A stretch of DNA of 64,000 nucleotides from Streptomyces sp. A0958 (GCF_004795035.1 NZ_SSBK01000020.1:1-64000); one strand, 5' to 3'; counted from the stretch's first letter, positions 27,225 through 35,887 are shown. Made by a program: numbers and translations. The notes: a model not told the origin generated them from the sequence alone.

Positions 27225-29111
27225 ATGTCGTTCGACCAGGATGATCCGTGGGGCCGTTGCAGTCCGACGGACAGGAAGATCATCGAAGAACTCCAGGGAC
27301 ACCCGGAGGAGGTCCCTTCGGACGAAGTAGTGCGGCGCATCGCCGGAAACTACCGAGACCTGGGACCGCGCACCGCCCTGATCGACGGCGTTCGTGAATG
27401 GACCTACGAGGCGCTGGGACGCGAGGTGTTCGCCCTCGGCGCCCGCCTCGCGGCGATGGGGGACGAGCAGGGCTGGGAGGACCGGAAGAAGACCCTCGCG
27501 GTGGCGATCGGCCGCTCTGCCGAGCTGGTCGCCGCCACCCACGCCGTCGCCCTGTCCGGCCATGCGTACTGCCCCCTCAGCCCCGGTGATCCGCTCGCCT
27601 GGAGGAGCTCGATCGCCTCGCGCAGCGGCGCCGCCGCCGTGCTCGTCGACGGTGGTGCGGACGTCGAGGCCCTGGGGATTCCGCAGTTCGACGTGAACGG
27701 CCCCGACGGTCCGGCGGCGGCCTTCACGCCCGTACGGCCGGTGGCGGACGACCTGTCGCAGGTGATCTTCACTTCGGGATCGACAGGGCGGCCGAAGGGG
27801 GTGCGCTGCACGCACGGCGGCTTCGCCAACCGCATCCACTGGATGCAGCGTGCCTTCGAGCTGACACCGGACGACCGCGTCGCGCTCAAGACACCCTTCA
27901 CCTTCGACGTGGCCGGCTGGGAACTGTTCTGGCCGCAGTACGCCGGAGCGGGGACCGTGGTGATTCCCGAGGGCGCCCACGCCTCGCCCGAGGCGCTCAT
28001 CGACCTCTTCACCCGGCACCGGGTCACCGTCACCCACTTCGTCCCCTCGATGCTGCGGCTGTGGCTCCAGGCCGGTGGCGCCCGGCGATGCCCGGGCCTG
28101 CGCCTGGTCTTCTGCAGCGGCGAGGCGCTCGGCGCCGATCTGGTCGAGGAGTTCCGCCGCCAGAGCGGGGCACGGCTGCACAACCTCTACGGTCCGACCG
28201 AGGCGTCCATCGACGTGACGCACTTCGACGCGAGCGAGGACTCGCGTGCGCCGGTGCCCATCGGCCGCCCCATCGCCAATACGCGGATCTACATCCTCGA
28301 CGGGGACCGGAGGGTCTGCCCCGTCGGCGAGACGGGTGAGATCTACATCAACGGGCTCGGCGTGGCAGCCGGCTACACCGGGGCCGACGGCAGCGAGAAC
28401 GAGCGCTTCGCCCCGCTGGGAATCCCCACCCCGGACGGATGGCGGACCTTCCGCACCGGGGACCGGGGCACGTACACCGCGGACGGCTGGATCGAGTTCG
28501 AGGGGAGGGCGGACGACCAGGTGAAGATCCGCGGACAGCGGATCGAACTGGGCGAACTGGAGGCCGCCGTCCGCGACCACCCGGCCGTGGCCGACGCCTG
28601 CGCCCGCACCCACGAGAGCGGCACCGGACGCCTCTGCCTGTCCGTGTACGCCGTCGTCGCTCCGGCGGCACGCGGCACCGACATCGGCGGCGCGATCACC
28701 GAGCACCTGGTGCGACGGCTGCCGAGCCGTTCACTGCCCGGCAGGATCGTGCTCGTCGACGCACTGCCGCTCAGCGCCCACGGAAAGGTCGACCGGGCCC
28801 GGCTCCCCGTCCCGTCCCACAACCGCCCCGAGTCGGGACGCCCGTTCCTGCCTCCCGCCACGCGGCTGGAGGTCCACATCGCCGAGATCTGGGCCCGGGT
28901 CCTGGACCTGGACGAGGTCGGCAGGGACGACAACTTCCACGACCTGGGCGGGGACTCCATGGCGGCCGTGGAGGTCTCGTTCCTCATCGCCGACAGGTTC
29001 GGCCTGGACTACGACGACGACCTGGTGGCCGACATCCTGATCAGCGGGGACACCGTGGCAGCCTCCGCCAGGATCGCCGCCGAGGCCGGTGTCGAGGACC
29101 GCGAGCTCTGA
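27225..29111 (+). CDS. NRPS adenylation-thiolation protein, predicted serine-activating
   Basis: A 628-residue A-T module with no condensation domain. The adenylation core has FTSGSTGRPKGV, FTFDVAGWELFWP, LYGPTEASIDVTHF, FRTGDRGTYTADGWIEFEGRADDQVKIRGQRIE (split here by eye) and the lysine in LSAHGKVDR. The carrier domain follows, with Ser578 in HDLGGDSMAAVEV. Reading the pocket residues by eye gives D-V-W-H-F-S-L-I-D-K, close to the published serine code. It is the last gene of the cluster. It should load serine on its own carrier for the free-standing condensation protein at 17041. The specificity is a prediction. Confidence 0.88.
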   Translation: MSFDQDDPWGRCSPTDRKIIEELQGHPEEVPSDEVVRRIAGNYRDLGPRTALIDGVREWTYEALGREVFALGARLAAMGDEQGWEDRKKTLAVAIGRSAELVAATHAVALSGHAYCPLSPGDPLAWRSSIASRSGAAAVLVDGGADVEALGIPQFDVNGPDGPAAAFTPVRPVADDLSQVIFTSGSTGRPKGVRCTHGGFANRIHWMQRAFELTPDDRVALKTPFTFDVAGWELFWPQYAGAGTVVIPEGAHASPEALIDLFTRHRVTVTHFVPSMLRLWLQAGGARRCPGLRLVFCSGEALGADLVEEFRRQSGARLHNLYGPTEASIDVTHFDASEDSRAPVPIGRPIANTRIYILDGDRRVCPVGETGEIYINGLGVAAGYTGADGSENERFAPLGIPTPDGWRTFRTGDRGTYTADGWIEFEGRADDQVKIRGQRIELGELEAAVRDHPAVADACARTHESGTGRLCLSVYAVVAPAARGTDIGGAITEHLVRRLPSRSLPGRIVLVDALPLSAHGKVDRARLPVPSHNRPESGRPFLPPATRLEVHIAEIWARVLDLDEVGRDDNFHDLGGDSMAAVEVSFLIADRFGLDYDDDLVADILISGDTVAASARIAAEAGVEDREL

Positions 29112-29196
29112 GACGTAACGGGACGCGCCCCCGCTGCGCCGTGCGAAGGCCGGCCCCCTTCCGGCTCGTGGGCGCCCACGTGCCTGGAGTCATGGC

Positions 29197-29675
29197 TCAG
29201 ACGAAGGGTGACGCGTAGGGAAGGAGCACGTCGTTGACCATCCCTACCGAGTTCACCGCGCCGCCGTGCTTGGGGCTCGGGCCGAAGCACACCGAACAGG
29301 AGTGCGCCCCGACCCCCGACGACGAACATGCCCACACACCCAGCCGCAGGTTCTGGGGGTCCGCAGATCCACCACCGCCTTCGCGCTGTAGACGGTCGAC
29401 CGGTTGTTGCGCACGATGACCGCCCCCTGTACCACGCCCCCGCCCGAGGACCGGATCGCGCGGACCTGGGCGGAAACGTCGGTGCTCACCGGCACGGTGC
29501 CGGCGCAATGCCACGTGCTGGCACTGGAGGTGATCGGATTCGTATGGCCGTACGCCCGCCAGCTACCGCCCCCCGCAGCCGCGGCCGGGCCGGCGGCGGC
29601 CAGACTCAGACCGGCGACGGCGGTCACCGCGGTTGCCGGCCCAGCCGTCATTCGTGCGATTCGCCTTGCGCGCAT
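29197..29675 (-). pseudogene. Secreted small protein gene broken by a single-base frameshift
   Basis: From ATG 29675 (after GAGGGGATCACC) the frame encodes a signal peptide (MRARRIARMTAGPATAVTAVAGLSLAAAGPAAA) and a short Ser/Cys-containing domain (TWHCAGTVPVSTDVSAQVRAI, NNRSTVYSAKAVVDLRT). The expected C-terminus (RLGVWACSSSGVGAHSCSV ... VLLPYASPFV) continues in another frame to a TGA at 29197. One extra base in the run of five G at 29355-29359 would restore a single frame of about 158 residues. Either the gene is dead or the run was miscounted. Function unknown; it should be extracellular. Confidence 0.65.
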
Positions 29676-29736
29676 GGTGATCCCCTCGGGACGGAAGACA
29701 GTGTCTCTACGGGGCACGAGTCTGCTGGCGCTCGGC

Positions 29737-29900
29737 TCGGTTCCGTCGGCGGCGACGATTACCGCGCCCACGCTGAACGCGGTCTCCGAGGGCGGGCACA
29801 GGGCGGCCAGCTCGCAGGCGCGGGCGAGCCATCTGCCGTCTGCGGCGTTCGGCTCGCGGCCCGTGCCCGGGGCGTCGGGTGAGGGGGGTGTGGTGCTCAT
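29737..29900 (-). pseudogene. N-terminal fragment of a dCMP/RibD-type deaminase
   Basis: From ATG 29900 the frame reads a nucleotide deaminase N-terminus (ADGRWLARACELAALCPPSETAFSVGAVIVAADGTE), which normally leads to a His-Ala-Glu zinc site. The zinc-binding segments are missing because the frame passes into unrelated DNA near 29737. Its ATG overlaps the stop of the reductase fragment upstream, so the two once formed a coupled pair. Confidence 0.65.
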
Positions 29901-30090
29901 CGTGGCTCCGTCGAAGTGTCCTTGGGGGCGTGCCTCAGGAGTACCACGTCGTCGATCTGGCGAGTTTCCAGCAGCCGCAGGCGCGCGGCGGGGCCGCCGG
30001 GGTAGGTGGCGGGGCCGAGCATGCGTACCGCGTCCGGCTGGCCGACGAGCAGCGGGGCGACGACGAGCTGGAGTTCGTCGGCCAGTCCAG
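29897..30090 (-). pseudogene. C-terminal fragment of a RibD/dihydrofolate-reductase-type reductase
   Basis: The minus-strand frame ending at 29897 gives the typical tail of a pyrimidine/riboflavin-type reductase: LADELQLVVAPLLVGQPDAVRMLGP, then PARLRLLETRQIDDVVLLRHAP. Everything N-terminal to this is absent; at about 30090 the sequence switches to an unrelated plus-strand frame. It pairs with the truncated deaminase next to it, both cut on their outer sides. Confidence 0.65.
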
Positions 30091-30498
30091 GTGCGGAATG
30101 CGGCATTGCAGCTGCACCGCGCGCTGGCGTACATCGGCGTCGAGCGGCATTTGGACATCCAGACCGTGGGGGACACGTCCCTCATTGACATCGGCATGTT
30201 CGATACAGACGCTGCCACGCTGCTCTACCGCAGTCTCGGCGGTGACGAGTTGGTTGTGCGCGACCTCGATCTCGGGGACTGGCACGACCACGAGCGGTTC
30301 GCCCGGGAACTGGGGCGGGTGATCTCCGCGATCGGCCAGGCGCTGCTTGTCGAGTCGGTACCCATCTGCGGACATTGCCGAAGCCGGCACGGCGGCAACC
30401 GCATCCGCTTCGACTATCTGGATGCCGACGACGCGCTGCTCCTCGCGGACACGTTGCAGCGGATCTCCGCTTCGGCAGGCTCGGCCCCGCCCGAATGA
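30091..30498 (+). pseudogene. C-terminal part of an unidentified protein (N-terminus lost)
   Basis: A plus-strand frame of about 135 residues (NAALQLHRALAYIGVERHLD, GMFDTDAATLLYRSLGG, DLGDWHDHERFARELGRVI, ICGHCRSRHGGNRIRFDYLD) has a coding-like composition, but no start is visible before the junction at about 30090. I do not recognise the family. Its stop overlaps the next ATG by 4 bp (ATGA), so it once headed a coupled three-gene operon with the dehydrogenase-like and kinase-like genes downstream. Confidence 0.5.
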
Positions 30499-31199
30499 AG
30501 TCGTGCGATGCCCTTGTGCTCTGCCCGCGAGCCGCCTGCACCAACGGTCACACGACAGACATCCGCATGGCCGGCCTCACCGCCAATGGATTCATGATCC
30601 GGCGCCTCGCCCGAAAACTGGCCGGGTTCTCCGGACCGGTCGTCGTGGTGACCAACCCCGTCGACGTGAGGACCCGCCTGTATGCGGAGGCGTCCGGCAG
30701 TACGCGGGTGTGAGGGATCGGCTCCAGCACCGATACCGCCCGGTACCGGCTCATCCTGGCCCGGAGGACGGGGGTACCGACCCAGGCCGTACGCGGGCAT
30801 GTGATCGGCGAGCACGGGGACCTGGCGGTGAACTGTGCTTCCTCCACCACCGTCAACGGACGGGCCGTCCGCATCCCCGTGCAGGCGATCCGGGCGGAGA
30901 TGGCCGCCCGGCCCGGCCGTATCGCCGCCGGGATCGGCCGGGTCCGGTCCGGTCCTGCCGCTGCCGTCGTGGCCGCCCTCGCCTTTGTTCTGGGCGTCAC
31001 GGACGGAGTCATCGAGCTGTCCGCACCTCGGGACGGCACCTATCTCGGAATGCCGTTGCACTTCTCCTCGGGGCGCCCCACCGTGTGCCTGCCGCGCTTG
31101 GACGCCGGAGAGAAGCGCGATCTCGCAGCCGTAGAGGCCAAGTTGCAGGCCGCCTACCACCACCTCTGCTCGACCCTCAAGGAGATGTCCGCGTCATGA
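30495..31199 (+). pseudogene. Lactate/malate dehydrogenase-like gene with an in-frame stop
   Basis: The frame matches the LDH/MDH family from the fourth strand of the nucleotide fold onward: SGPVVVVTNPVDVRTRLYAEA, then GIGSSTDTARYRLILARRTGV and VRGHVIGEHGDLAV with the catalytic His. A TGA at 30711-30713 splits these halves where family members have an aromatic codon before GIGS. The GxGxxG NAD-binding N-terminus is also absent upstream of the ATG at 30495. Both junctions with neighbouring genes are ATGA overlaps, so the operon layout is original but the gene looks dead. Stop-codon readthrough cannot be excluded. Confidence 0.65.
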
Positions 31200-32142
31200 C
31201 CTTCGCGACCCGCATCACGACGGCCGACCACCAATCGGTCACCGTCATCAGCCACACCTCGGCCATCACCGACTGGGTCAGCCGGTACCTGGGCCTGTGG
31301 TGGACGGCTTCGGACGTCGACCCGGACCGTACGGCCACCGGCCCGATGATCCGCGCCGACGTAGACGTGGAACAGCACGGCGCGCTCGGAGCCCGCGTGC
31401 TGGCCGGGCGGCCGGAGGAGGTCACGTACGCCACCACCCCGATGCTGGTCATCCGCGACGCGACCGGACTTGTCACGGCTACGCAGCCGGACGACGGGTT
31501 GTCCTACGCATGGGACCGGGCCGGCGGGCGCATGAGGATCGTCGGTACCGATGAGACGGCCATCGCCACCGCTACCGCTCGCCTTGCCAGGGAAGTCGTC
31601 CGAGGCCAGCTTCTCTCCGCCGGCTGGCAGATCCTCCACGCATCGGCCGTCACACGGCCCACGGACGGCGCAACGCTTCTCACGCTGGGGAACAAGGGGG
31701 CCGGTAGGACGACCACCGGGTTCCTGCTGGCACGTACCGGCGACCTTCAACTTCTGGCCAACGACCGGGCGTTCGCCCGCTTCGACGGCGAAGTCATCCG
31801 CGTCCTGCCCTGGCCCAGCGCGGGGGCCATCGGCTTCGGGCTGCTCGATGCCCTCGGCTGGTACGAGCCCGTGCGCGCCCGTGTCCGGGCCGGTGAACAG
31901 ATGCATCCCACCCAGAAGCAGAAGGTGACCGACGCGCTTGTCGCCGGTGACCGCACCCCGTTGTGGAAGACGTCGCCACCGAGGACCGGTCCCCGGATGT
32001 CTTCGGGCTCCTGCCCGCCGAAACCTCCACCAAGGCTCTCGCCGGCCACCTGGCCCAGCTCCCCCACCAAGCGCTCACCATGAACCACGACCCCGAGGCG
32101 AGCACCGCCGTCCTGCTGGACGCCGTCGACGTCATCCTCTGA
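31196..32142 (+). pseudogene. HPr-kinase-like P-loop protein, frameshifted near the 3' end
   Basis: From ATG 31196 (ATGA overlap with the dehydrogenase) the frame encodes about 255 residues ending in a P-loop region, LLTLGNKGAGRTTTGFLLA, and LLANDRAFARFDGE, resembling HPr kinase/phosphorylase-like proteins of actinobacteria. Around 31965 the frame shifts: the natural continuation (VEDVATEDRSPDVFGLLPA ... STAVLLDAVDVIL) lies in the next frame and stops at 32142. One missing base would explain this. The P-loop lysine is replaced by Arg (AGRTT), which may itself reduce nucleotide binding. A hairpin terminator follows immediately. Confidence 0.6.
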
Positions 32143-32150
32143 CACATGAA

Positions 32151-32190
32151 AGGGCGTGGGGTACGGGACCGTATCCGTACTCCACGCCCT
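32151..32190 (+). terminator. Rho-independent-type hairpin after the kinase-like pseudogene
   Basis: A 16-bp stem (32151-32166 with 32175-32190, one G-U pair) and an 8-base loop lie nine bases after the last stop of the operon. It lacks a U-tract, as is common in Streptomyces, and marks the right boundary of the island. I see no gene between it and katA. Confidence 0.7.
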
Positions 32191-32388
32191 GGCTCAGGGA
32201 AAGAACAGGGACCGCGGCGGAGGCGCGAAGGGGGGCTGTCCGGTTCCTTCAGGTCAGGAAACCCGGGCCGCCCTCCCACGTACCACCGCACTGGCATCGC
32301 GCCACCGCCGCGGCCTCGTCCTGCCCGCGTCGCGCACAACCCCTCATCCGGGTGGACGCGTCGGCGCGGGCAGGGTTCGGGGGGAGGT

Positions 32389-33846
32389 TCAGTCCTCGCG
32401 CAGGGCGTGGACCGCCTCCTCCACGCGCTTGCCGTATTCGGCGTCGGCCGCGTGGAAGTGGGCGAGGTTCTTCTCGATGACGTCGTCCCGGGTCACCTGG
32501 GACAGGCCGCCCGCGATGTTGGCGATCAGCCGGGCCTTCTCGTCGTCCGACATCAGCCGGTACAGCTCGCCCGCCTGGAAGAAGTCGTCGTCCTTGGTGT
32601 GGGCGGGTGCCTCGTGGGTACCGGTCCAGCCCTGGACGGGGAGTGGGGCGGAGTGGGCCGCGTCCGTCTGGGCGGGGCCCGCGTACGAGTTGGGCTCGTA
32701 GTTCTTGTCGTGGCGCGAGCCGTAGCGGGTGGCGTGGAGGCCGTCGCGGCCGTAGTTGTCGACGGTCGCGGTGCGCGGGGCGTTCACCGGCAGTTGGGTG
32801 TGGTTGATGCCTAGGCGGTAGCGCTGCGCGTCCGCGTAGGCGAACAGCCGGCCCTGGAGCATCTTGTCCGGGGACGGGCCGATGCCGGGCACGAAGTTGT
32901 TCGGGGAGAACGCGGCCTGCTCGACCTCGGCGAAGACGTTGTCCGGGTTGCGGTCCAGCACCAGCCGGCCGACCCGCTGCAACGGGTAGTCCGCGTGCGG
33001 CCAGACCTTCGTCACGTCGAACGGGTTGAAGCGGTAGTCCGCGGCCTCGGCGGCCGGCATCAGCTGCACGTACAGCGTCCAGGACGGGTTCATGCCGCGC
33101 TCGATGGCCTGGAGCAGATCCGTCTGGTGCGAGCTGCCGTCCTTGCCGACGAGCTCGGCGGCCTGGTCGGCGGAGAGCGAGCGCACGCCCTGGTTCGTCT
33201 TGAAGTGGTACTTCACGAAGTACGCGTCACCCTCGGCGTTCGTCCACTGGTAGGTGTGCGAGCCGTAGCCGTTCATGTGGCGGTACGAGGCGGGGATGCC
33301 CCGGTCGCCCATCAGCCAGGTCACCTGGTGCGTGGCCTCGGGGGAGTTCGCCCAGAAGTCCCAGATGTTGTCCGGCTCCTGACGACCCGTGAACGGATCG
33401 CGCTTCTGCGAGTGGATGAAATCGGGGAACTTGATCGGGTCTCTGATGAAGAAGACCGGCGTGTTGTTGCCGACGAGGTCGTAATTGCCCTCGTCCGTAT
33501 AGAACTTGAGCGCGAAGCCGCGCGGGTCGCGCACCGCGTCCGCGCCGCCCAGCGAGTCGGCGACCGTGGAGAAGCGGAGGAACGTCTCGGTGCGGCGGCC
33601 CACCTCGGAGAGGAAGTCGGCGCGGGTGAAGGCGGTGACGTCATCGGTCACCTCGAAGTAGCCGTACGCGCCGGAGCCGCGGGCGTGCACCACGCGCTCC
33701 GGGATGCGCTCCCGGTTGAAGCGGGCGAGCTTCTCCAGGAGGTGACCGTCCTGGAGGAGGATCGGCCCTCCGGCACCCGCGGTGGCGGAGTTCTGGTTGT
33801 CGGCGACCGGGGCGCCGGACTCGGTCGTAAGCACACGCTGCGTCAT
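32389..33846 (-). CDS. katA: Monofunctional haem catalase (clade 3)
   Basis: A 485-residue small-subunit catalase that disproportionates hydrogen peroxide. The catalytic His is in ERVVHARGSGAYGYFE, the catalytic Asn in LVGNNTPVFFIRD, and the proximal haem ligand Tyr in RLFAYADAQRYRLG. Length matches clade 3. The ATG at 33846 is the start of the conserved N-terminus. Its promoter carries a palindrome identical to that of the uricase operon 11.6 kb away. Uricase makes hydrogen peroxide, so co-control makes metabolic sense. The gene is transcribed away from glxR-hyi and has its own promoter after their terminator. Confidence 0.96.
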   Translation of the reverse strand: MTQRVLTTESGAPVADNQNSATAGAGGPILLQDGHLLEKLARFNRERIPERVVHARGSGAYGYFEVTDDVTAFTRADFLSEVGRRTETFLRFSTVADSLGGADAVRDPRGFALKFYTDEGNYDLVGNNTPVFFIRDPIKFPDFIHSQKRDPFTGRQEPDNIWDFWANSPEATHQVTWLMGDRGIPASYRHMNGYGSHTYQWTNAEGDAYFVKYHFKTNQGVRSLSADQAAELVGKDGSSHQTDLLQAIERGMNPSWTLYVQLMPAAEAADYRFNPFDVTKVWPHADYPLQRVGRLVLDRNPDNVFAEVEQAAFSPNNFVPGIGPSPDKMLQGRLFAYADAQRYRLGINHTQLPVNAPRTATVDNYGRDGLHATRYGSRHDKNYEPNSYAGPAQTDAAHSAPLPVQGWTGTHEAPAHTKDDDFFQAGELYRLMSDDEKARLIANIAGGLSQVTRDDVIEKNLAHFHAADAEYGKRVEEAVHALRED

Positions 33847-33921
33847 GGTGTCGGGGCGACCTTCCGTACGGGAGCTGCTGAAACTGCGACGGCCTGGGGC
33901 CGGAGTGCGGGGTGTGTCCGG

Positions 33922-33962
33922 AGCGTAAGTACGCCCCGCGCACGGCGTCAACAGTTTGTTGA
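33922..33962 (-). promoter_or_regulatory. katA promoter with a TCAACA-AAC-TGTTGA operator
   Basis: Read on the minus strand, TCAACAAACTGTTGA (33962-33948) overlaps a -35 TTGACG (33951-33946), followed 18 bp later by a -10 TACGCT (33927-33922). The 15-bp core is a perfect inverted repeat with a 3-bp centre and is identical to the site in front of the uricase operon (45576-45590); identity extends several bases on both sides. Overlap with the -35 implies a repressor. Confidence 0.75.
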
Positions 33963-33991
33963 AATTCTTGGTGGGAGGGTGGGAGGGTGTT

Positions 33992-34049
33992 CCGGACGGT
34001 GCCGGCGCCTGGGCGCGACAGGACAGGTGTCAGCGCCGGCACCGTCCGG
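33992..34049. terminator. 17-bp perfect hairpin between glxR and katA
   Basis: The sequence at 33992-34008 and its exact reverse complement at 34033-34049 form a strong GC-rich stem with a 24-base loop, 37 bases past the glxR stop. It most likely ends the hyi-glxR transcript before the katA promoter. Confidence 0.75.
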
Positions 34050-34085
34050 AAGTCTGGGGAGTGGAGGGGAGGGGAGCGGCCGGGG

Positions 34086-34985
34086 TCAGCCCTGGACGGG
34101 CCGGCCCGAGAGGCGCTCGACCGAGCGCAGCAGCGCCGAGTGGTCCAGGCCGCCGTCGCCCTGCGCGCGCAGCGAGGCGACGAGCTGGGCGACCACGCCG
34201 CCGACCGGCAGCGCGGCGCCGACGTTGCGGGCGGCGTCCGTCACGATGCCCATGTCCTTGTGGTGCAGGTCGATCCGGAAGCCCGGGGCGAAGTCGCGGT
34301 TGAGGAAGTTGTCCTTCTTGCGGGTCAGGACCGTCGAGCCGGCCAGGCCGCCGTTCAGGACGTCCAGCGCGGCGGTGAGGTCGACGCCGGACTTCTCCAG
34401 GAAGACCACGGCCTCGGCGCACGCCTGGATGTTGACCGCGACGATCAGCTGGTTGGCGGCCTTCACCGTCTGGCCGGAACCGTGCGGCCCGCACAGCACG
34501 ATGGTCTTGCCGAGCGCTTCGAGCAGCGGCTTCGCCGCGTCGAAGTCGGCCTGCTCGCCGCCCACCATGATGGACAGCACGGCCTCGATGGCGCCGGCCT
34601 CACCGCCGGACACGGGGGCGTCCAGGACCCGGATGCCCTTTTCCGCGGCGTTCTTCGCGAGGTCCACGGAGGTCTGCGGGGTGATCGAGGACATGTCGAT
34701 CAGCAGCGCGCCGCGCCTCGCGTTCTCCAGGATGCCGTCGGGGCCGTAGGCGACAGCCTCCACCTGCGGGGACGCGGGCACCATCGTGACGACCACGTCC
34801 GCGTCCCGGACCGCCTCGGCTATCGAGGAGGCGCCGGTGCCGCCGGCCGCGGCCAGCCGGTCGACCTTGTCCTGCTCCAGGGTGTAACCGGTGACGTTGT
34901 ACCCGGCCTTGATGAGGTTCTCGGACATGGGCGAGCCCATGATGCCGAGCCCGATCCACGCAACCTTGGGGAGGTTGTTGCTCAT
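34086..34985 (-). CDS. glxR: Tartronate semialdehyde (2-hydroxy-3-oxopropionate) reductase
   Basis: A 299-residue member of the beta-hydroxyacid dehydrogenase family that reduces tartronate semialdehyde to glycerate with NAD(P)H, the step after glyoxylate carboligase. The N-terminal Rossmann motif is VAWIGLGIMGSPM. The substrate-binding signature DAPVSGGEAGA follows, then the catalytic lysine region (GSGQTVKAANQLIVAVN). It is the second gene of a minus-strand operon behind hyi, with 45 bases between. The shared operator upstream of hyi ties it to gcl. Specificity is well supported by context. Confidence 0.93.
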   Translation of the reverse strand: MSNNLPKVAWIGLGIMGSPMSENLIKAGYNVTGYTLEQDKVDRLAAAGGTGASSIAEAVRDADVVVTMVPASPQVEAVAYGPDGILENARRGALLIDMSSITPQTSVDLAKNAAEKGIRVLDAPVSGGEAGAIEAVLSIMVGGEQADFDAAKPLLEALGKTIVLCGPHGSGQTVKAANQLIVAVNIQACAEAVVFLEKSGVDLTAALDVLNGGLAGSTVLTRKKDNFLNRDFAPGFRIDLHHKDMGIVTDAARNVGAALPVGGVVAQLVASLRAQGDGGLDHSALLRSVERLSGRPVQG

Positions 34986-35030
34986 GAGAGTGCCTTCCGA
35001 TCAGCGTGTACAGGGGGGCGCCCGCTGCCC

Positions 35031-35870
35031 TCAGCGGGCGGGCCGCGCGGCGGCCGGGAGCCAGTCGAAGGAATCGGCGCTCGGGCGGTCGCCGGGCTTG
35101 TACTCCAGCCCGACCCAGCCCTCGTATCCGGCCTTCGCCAGCTCGTCCAGGAGCTGTTCCAGGGGGAGCGAGCCGGTGCCGGGCGCGCCGCGGCCCGGGT
35201 TGTCGGCGATCTGGACGTGACCGGTCCTGTCGGCGTACGCGGAGATGACCTGGCTCAGGTCCTCGCCGTTCATCGACAGGTGGTACAGGTCCAGCAGGAA
35301 CTTCGCGTTGCCCAGGCCCGTCGCGGCGTTGATCCGGTCCACCACCTCGATCCCGGCCGGCGCGCTGACCAGCGGGTAGCGCGGCGACTCCGGCGCGTTC
35401 AGGGTCTCGATCAGCAGCACCGCGCCGATCCGGTCGGCGGCGCGGGCGGCCAGCACCAGGTTCTCCAGGGCCAGTTCGTCCTGCGCGTCGGGGTCGACGC
35501 CGTCGACCCGGTTGCCGTAGAGCGCGTTGAGCGCCTTGCAGCCGACCGAGGCGGCGAAGCCGGCCGCCACCTCGATGTTGGCCCGGAAGCGGTCCGACTC
35601 CGCTCCGGGCACGGAGAGCGCGCCGCGGTCGGGGCCGGGGAGCTGTCCGGCGTAGAAGTTCAGCCCCACCAGCTGGGTACCGGCGTCGTCGAGCGCCTTC
35701 TTGAGGGCGTCGAGCTCGGCCTGCTGGGGGGTGGGGGTCTCGATCCAGGGCCACCACAGCTCGACCGCGGTGAAGCCGGCCGCGGCGGCTGCCGCGGGCC
35801 GCTCCAGAAGCGGGAGTTCCGTGAAGAGGATCGAGAGGTTCACATCGAAGCGCTGGTCCGGGTAGCCCAT
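35031..35870 (-). CDS. hyi: Hydroxypyruvate isomerase
   Basis: A 279-residue TIM-barrel protein of the xylose-isomerase-like superfamily, matching Hyi, which interconverts hydroxypyruvate and tartronate semialdehyde. It starts MGYPDQRFDVNLSILFTELPLLERP and contains FTAVELWWPWIETPT, the metal-site glutamate region LLIETLNAPESPRY and LLDLYHLSMNGEDLS, ending with VGLEYKPG. The family's usual length is about 260. It is first in the operon with glxR. Two palindromic sites lie 18-53 bases upstream with the same spacing as at gcl, indicating common repression. Confidence 0.92.
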   Translation of the reverse strand: MGYPDQRFDVNLSILFTELPLLERPAAAAAAGFTAVELWWPWIETPTPQQAELDALKKALDDAGTQLVGLNFYAGQLPGPDRGALSVPGAESDRFRANIEVAAGFAASVGCKALNALYGNRVDGVDPDAQDELALENLVLAARAADRIGAVLLIETLNAPESPRYPLVSAPAGIEVVDRINAATGLGNAKFLLDLYHLSMNGEDLSQVISAYADRTGHVQIADNPGRGAPGTGSLPLEQLLDELAKAGYEGWVGLEYKPGDRPSADSFDWLPAAARPAR

Positions 35871-35887
35871 GAGGGTTTCGGCGCTCC

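Noticed and set aside
29112..29196. A terminator directly after the NRPS gene
   Set aside because: Only a weak 5-bp stem (GCCGG/CCGGC) is visible near 29150; not convincing enough to list.
33992..34049. Long perfect inverted repeat as possible transposon ends
   Set aside because: Only 24 bases lie between the arms and it follows directly after the glxR stop; a terminator explains it better.
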